A stretch of DNA of 9,382 nt from Clostridia bacterium (GTDB taxonomy: Bacteria > Bacillota > Clostridia > Oscillospirales > CAG-272), in contig JAFTKV010000018.1 of NCBI GenBank assembly GCA_017453085.1, positions 1 to 9,382 on the forward strand. The letters are read 5' to 3'. Shown here piece after piece: positions 7,423-9,382 of the stretch. Position 1 is the first letter of the stretch; every line of letters starts with the position of its first letter. Under the pieces are notes generated by a model, which saw only the letters and a list, made by a program, of their open reading frames with translations, did no database searches and was not told where the DNA came from. The translations under genes were made by a program, and so were the position numbers.

Positions 7423-7430
7423 TTTCTGCG

Positions 7431-7437
7431 CTCCTTT
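7431..7437 (-). promoter_or_regulatory. Ribosome binding site that fixes the helicase start
   Basis: AAAGGAG on the minus strand, eight bases before the ATG at 7422. It lies inside the reading frame that would begin at the TTG at 7440, so the TTG cannot use it and the ATG is the likely start. Confidence 0.85.
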
Positions 7438-7445
7438 CAAAACAA

Positions 7446-7457
7446 GAACATCTGTTC
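7446..7457. promoter_or_regulatory. LexA/DinR SOS box at the helicase promoter
   Basis: The minus strand reads GAAC-AGAT-GTTC, which fits the core of the Gram-positive LexA box (CGAACRNRYGTTYC). Twelve of the 14 consensus positions match; only the two outermost bases, each a T, differ. It begins two bases after the -10 box and covers the predicted transcription start, a classic repressor position. It implies that the helicase is induced by DNA damage. The GH31 promoter on the other strand is more than 100 bp away and unlikely to be affected. Confidence 0.8.
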
Positions 7458-7459
7458 AC

Positions 7460-7488
7460 AGTATAGCAGATAATCAGCAGCTTGTCAA
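7460..7488 (-). promoter_or_regulatory. sigma-A promoter of the helicase gene
   Basis: On the minus strand the -35 box is TTGACA (7488-7483) and the -10 box is TATACT (7465-7460), with a 17-bp spacer. Transcription would start near 7453, inside the LexA-type box, giving a leader of about 30 bases. Confidence 0.9.
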
Positions 7489-7569
7489 GTCCATCCGAAG
7501 AAATCATCAACCGTTGCGACGAATTAGCGTTTTTTACAATGAAACATCGGTATTCCGCCGCTTCTTCCA

Positions 7570-7598
7570 TTCACATTATACAATGAATCTGCTATAAT
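7570..7598 (+). promoter_or_regulatory. sigma-A promoter of the GH31 gene
   Basis: The -35 box is TTCACA (7570-7575, one mismatch) and the -10 box is a perfect TATAAT (7593-7598), with a 17-bp spacer. Transcription would start near 7605, giving a leader of only about 24 bases that holds AAGGAGG. The 81 bp between this -35 and that of the divergent helicase promoter show no clear cre site or other operator. Confidence 0.82.
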
Positions 7599-7628
7599 AT
7601 AGACACTATCTCTAAGGAGGACAATCCT

Positions 7629-9382
7629 ATGAAAAAGATCCTGCAAGCGATGGCAATGGGGCTGAGCATAGCGCTCCTGCTCCCCACGATCGCCGCCTGC
7701 ACTTCTCAACAGGAGGCTGACATGACTGATCCGTCAACATCCACCGCAGCTATTACCGCATCTACTACCAAAGCACCCGACCTCACCACCTCCGTCCCCC
7801 CGGAGGAGCTTCCCCCCGACGTGGAGGAGACGGGAAACACCCTGCTGATCGACGCTGACAACCAGCAGCTGTCGGTCACGCTCTGCTCCCCCCGCACCCT
7901 GCGGATCCAGTACTCCGCTGACGGAGACGACGGCTACCGTCCCGAGGATCCCGAGTATTACATGGTGCAAAAAGAAGTATTCGGCGAGGTTCTCCACTCG
8001 GTCACCGAGGCGGACGGTGCTACCGTCATCCGCACCGAGGAAATCGAGGCGAAGATCTACAAGTCCCCCTTCCGTGTGGAGGTCTATGATCCGGAAGGCA
8101 ATCTGCTCTCCAAGGACAGCAAGGACGGCATCTACCAAAACGGCTCCACCGTAGGCGTCCGCAAGACCGAGGGTACTAAAAATGCCGGCGGCATTTTCGG
8201 CTTCGGCTCGGGCGATCACGGCAGACGGGCAAGCCTGAACCGCTACAATCAGGACTTCTCCGAGTTCACCATGTCCCACGGACGGGTGGTTGCTCCCTTC
8301 TTTATGAGCACCGTCGGCTACGGCGTGTTCCTGAACACCATCAGCGAGGACACCACCTTCTTCAAAAAGGGCGGCGGCTTTGAGACCGAGGGCTATCTGG
8401 ACTACTTCTTCATGTACGGCCCCGACTTCAAAACCATCCTCAACGAGTATGCCGAGATTACCGGACGTATGGAGCTCTACGGCAAGTGGGCACTGGGCTT
8501 CATGCTCTCCAAATACGGCAACGACAACGCTACTCAGGCAGAATTTCTGCAGTGGCTCCATCGCCTGCGGGACGACGGCTATCCCTGCGACGTCTACGTG
8601 TTTGACTACGGCTGGCGTGGCAACGTCAGCGTGACCCGCCCCAACTATTCCGCAGGTCAGAAATGGGGCAACCAGATGTGGAGCAACGACACCACCAAGT
8701 TCCCCGATATTGCCGCGATGTTTGCAGAAGCGCGGGCACTGGGCTTCCACGTAGGCCTCCACAACAACGCAGGCACTCCCGAGGCATCGGGCGGTGACAA
8801 GCTGTTCAAGCCTCCCTACTCCGACAAATGGGTGAAGTCCTATATGGACAGCGTCATCACCACCGGCTACGGCGACTTCTTCTGGCCGGACGAGTTTGAC
8901 GTGCTGGGCTCCAACACCGCTCCCGTATTTGCCGCGCTGGGCGCATACGAAGCGTGGAAGGCATATACCGACGAGAACCGTCCCATGTTCATGACCCGCG
9001 GCAGTTATGCGGGACATCACTTTGCCACCGCTTGGTCGGGCGATATCGATGCCTCCGAGTCGGATCTGGCATACCAGATCGGCTATCACATCGACACCGG
9101 TCTGATCGGCTATTGGGCGACCTCCAGCGACCTTGGCGGCTTCAAGACCCGTCCCACCGACGAGCTCTATACCCGCTGGGTAGCGGAATTCGGTGCGTGG
9201 TCCGGTCTGATGCGTACCCACGGTCACGACGGCCGCGAGCCCTGGACCTTTGATACCACCGCACAGGAAACGCTGAAGGAAAATCTCCACATCCGCTACT
9301 CCCTCTATCCCTACCTCTACACCACCGCTTGGCAGGGCTACAGCGCAGGCGTACCCATGATGCGTGCGATGATCCTGGAGGA
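7629..9382 (+). CDS. Glycoside hydrolase family 31 lipoprotein (alpha-glucosidase/xylosidase type), partial at right edge
   Basis: GH31 enzymes are retaining alpha-glycosidases. The start is ATG at 7629 with AAGGAGG eight bases upstream; 584 codons are visible and the frame runs off the window. Residues 1-23 are a signal peptide ending in the lipobox IAAC, so Cys24 would be lipidated and the enzyme held on the outer face of the membrane. A Thr/Pro-rich linker (25-68) leads to an N-terminal beta-sandwich (about 70-280). The (beta/alpha)8 barrel starts at GKWALGFMLSKYG (285-297). D421 in FFWPDEFD is the likely nucleophile, and D472 in AWSGDID the likely acid/base. SSDLGGF (499-505), the HG of RTHGHDGREPW, and RYSLYPYLY are further GH31 hallmarks. 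The nucleophile motif is atypical for the family. The substrate cannot be read from the sequence: alpha-glucosides, alpha-xylosides or others are possible. Confidence 0.93.
   Translation, partial: MKKILQAMAMGLSIALLLPTIAACTSQQEADMTDPSTSTAAITASTTKAPDLTTSVPPEELPPDVEETGNTLLIDADNQQLSVTLCSPRTLRIQYSADGDDGYRPEDPEYYMVQKEVFGEVLHSVTEADGATVIRTEEIEAKIYKSPFRVEVYDPEGNLLSKDSKDGIYQNGSTVGVRKTEGTKNAGGIFGFGSGDHGRRASLNRYNQDFSEFTMSHGRVVAPFFMSTVGYGVFLNTISEDTTFFKKGGGFETEGYLDYFFMYGPDFKTILNEYAEITGRMELYGKWALGFMLSKYGNDNATQAEFLQWLHRLRDDGYPCDVYVFDYGWRGNVSVTRPNYSAGQKWGNQMWSNDTTKFPDIAAMFAEARALGFHVGLHNNAGTPEASGGDKLFKPPYSDKWVKSYMDSVITTGYGDFFWPDEFDVLGSNTAPVFAALGAYEAWKAYTDENRPMFMTRGSYAGHHFATAWSGDIDASESDLAYQIGYHIDTGLIGYWATSSDLGGFKTRPTDELYTRWVAEFGAWSGLMRTHGHDGREPWTFDTTAQETLKENLHIRYSLYPYLYTTAWQGYSAGVPMMRAMILE

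Noticed and set aside
7423..7440. TTG at 7440 as the helicase start
   Set aside because: The ribosome binding site lies between the TTG and the ATG at 7422, so it can only serve the ATG.
7489..7569. A catabolite-response (cre) site or other shared operator between the divergent promoters
   Set aside because: No stretch matches the cre core, and the only inverted repeat (GAAGAA/TTCTTC) is short and widely spaced.
7734..9290. A long open frame of 518 codons on the minus strand opposite the GH31 gene
   Set aside because: The plus strand encodes a clear GH31 enzyme with signal peptide, catalytic motifs, promoter and ribosome binding site. The opposite frame stays open because of GC-rich codon use and shows no family motif.

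Overview
The window looks like chromosomal DNA from a moderately GC-rich, low-mobility region of a Gram-positive, gut-type Clostridia (Ruminococcus/Oscillospiraceae-like). This is inferred from AAGGAGG-type ribosome binding sites, a UvrD/PcrA-type helicase behind a Firmicutes-type GAAC-N4-GTTC SOS box, an ECF-type importer, a Cthe_2159-family (DUF4353) carbohydrate-binding protein, and Thr/Ser-rich linkers on two surface proteins. No species can be named from the sequence alone.

Layout. On the minus strand, from right to left, lie a UvrD/PcrA-type helicase (5278-7422), a 7-TM membrane protein of unknown function (4296-5192), a large surface-anchored beta-helix carbohydrate-binding protein (1644-4112), and an ECF transporter pair: the EcfT membrane subunit (634-1521), overlapping by 28 bp a partial EcfA ATPase (1-661) that runs off the left edge. 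On the plus strand, divergent from the helicase, is a GH31 glycosidase lipoprotein (7629 to the right edge, incomplete).

Transcription. Each of the five units (helicase, membrane protein, carbohydrate-binding protein, ecfT-ecfA, GH31) has its own recognisable sigma-A promoter, and all five have exactly 17 bp between the -35 and -10 boxes. Strong intrinsic terminators follow the carbohydrate-binding gene and the membrane-protein gene. None is visible after the helicase gene, so read-through into the membrane-protein gene is possible. A 12-bp perfect-arm LexA/DinR-type box lies just downstream of the helicase -10, which predicts SOS control.

Function. The window joins a DNA-repair helicase, two cell-surface carbohydrate proteins (binding and hydrolysis) and a micronutrient-type importer. 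They look like separate neighbours rather than one pathway. I found no mobile element, CRISPR array, tRNA, rRNA, riboswitch or defence system. The longest gene-free stretches are about 183 bp (4113-4295) and 206 bp (7423-7628); both are filled by promoters, a terminator and leader sequence.
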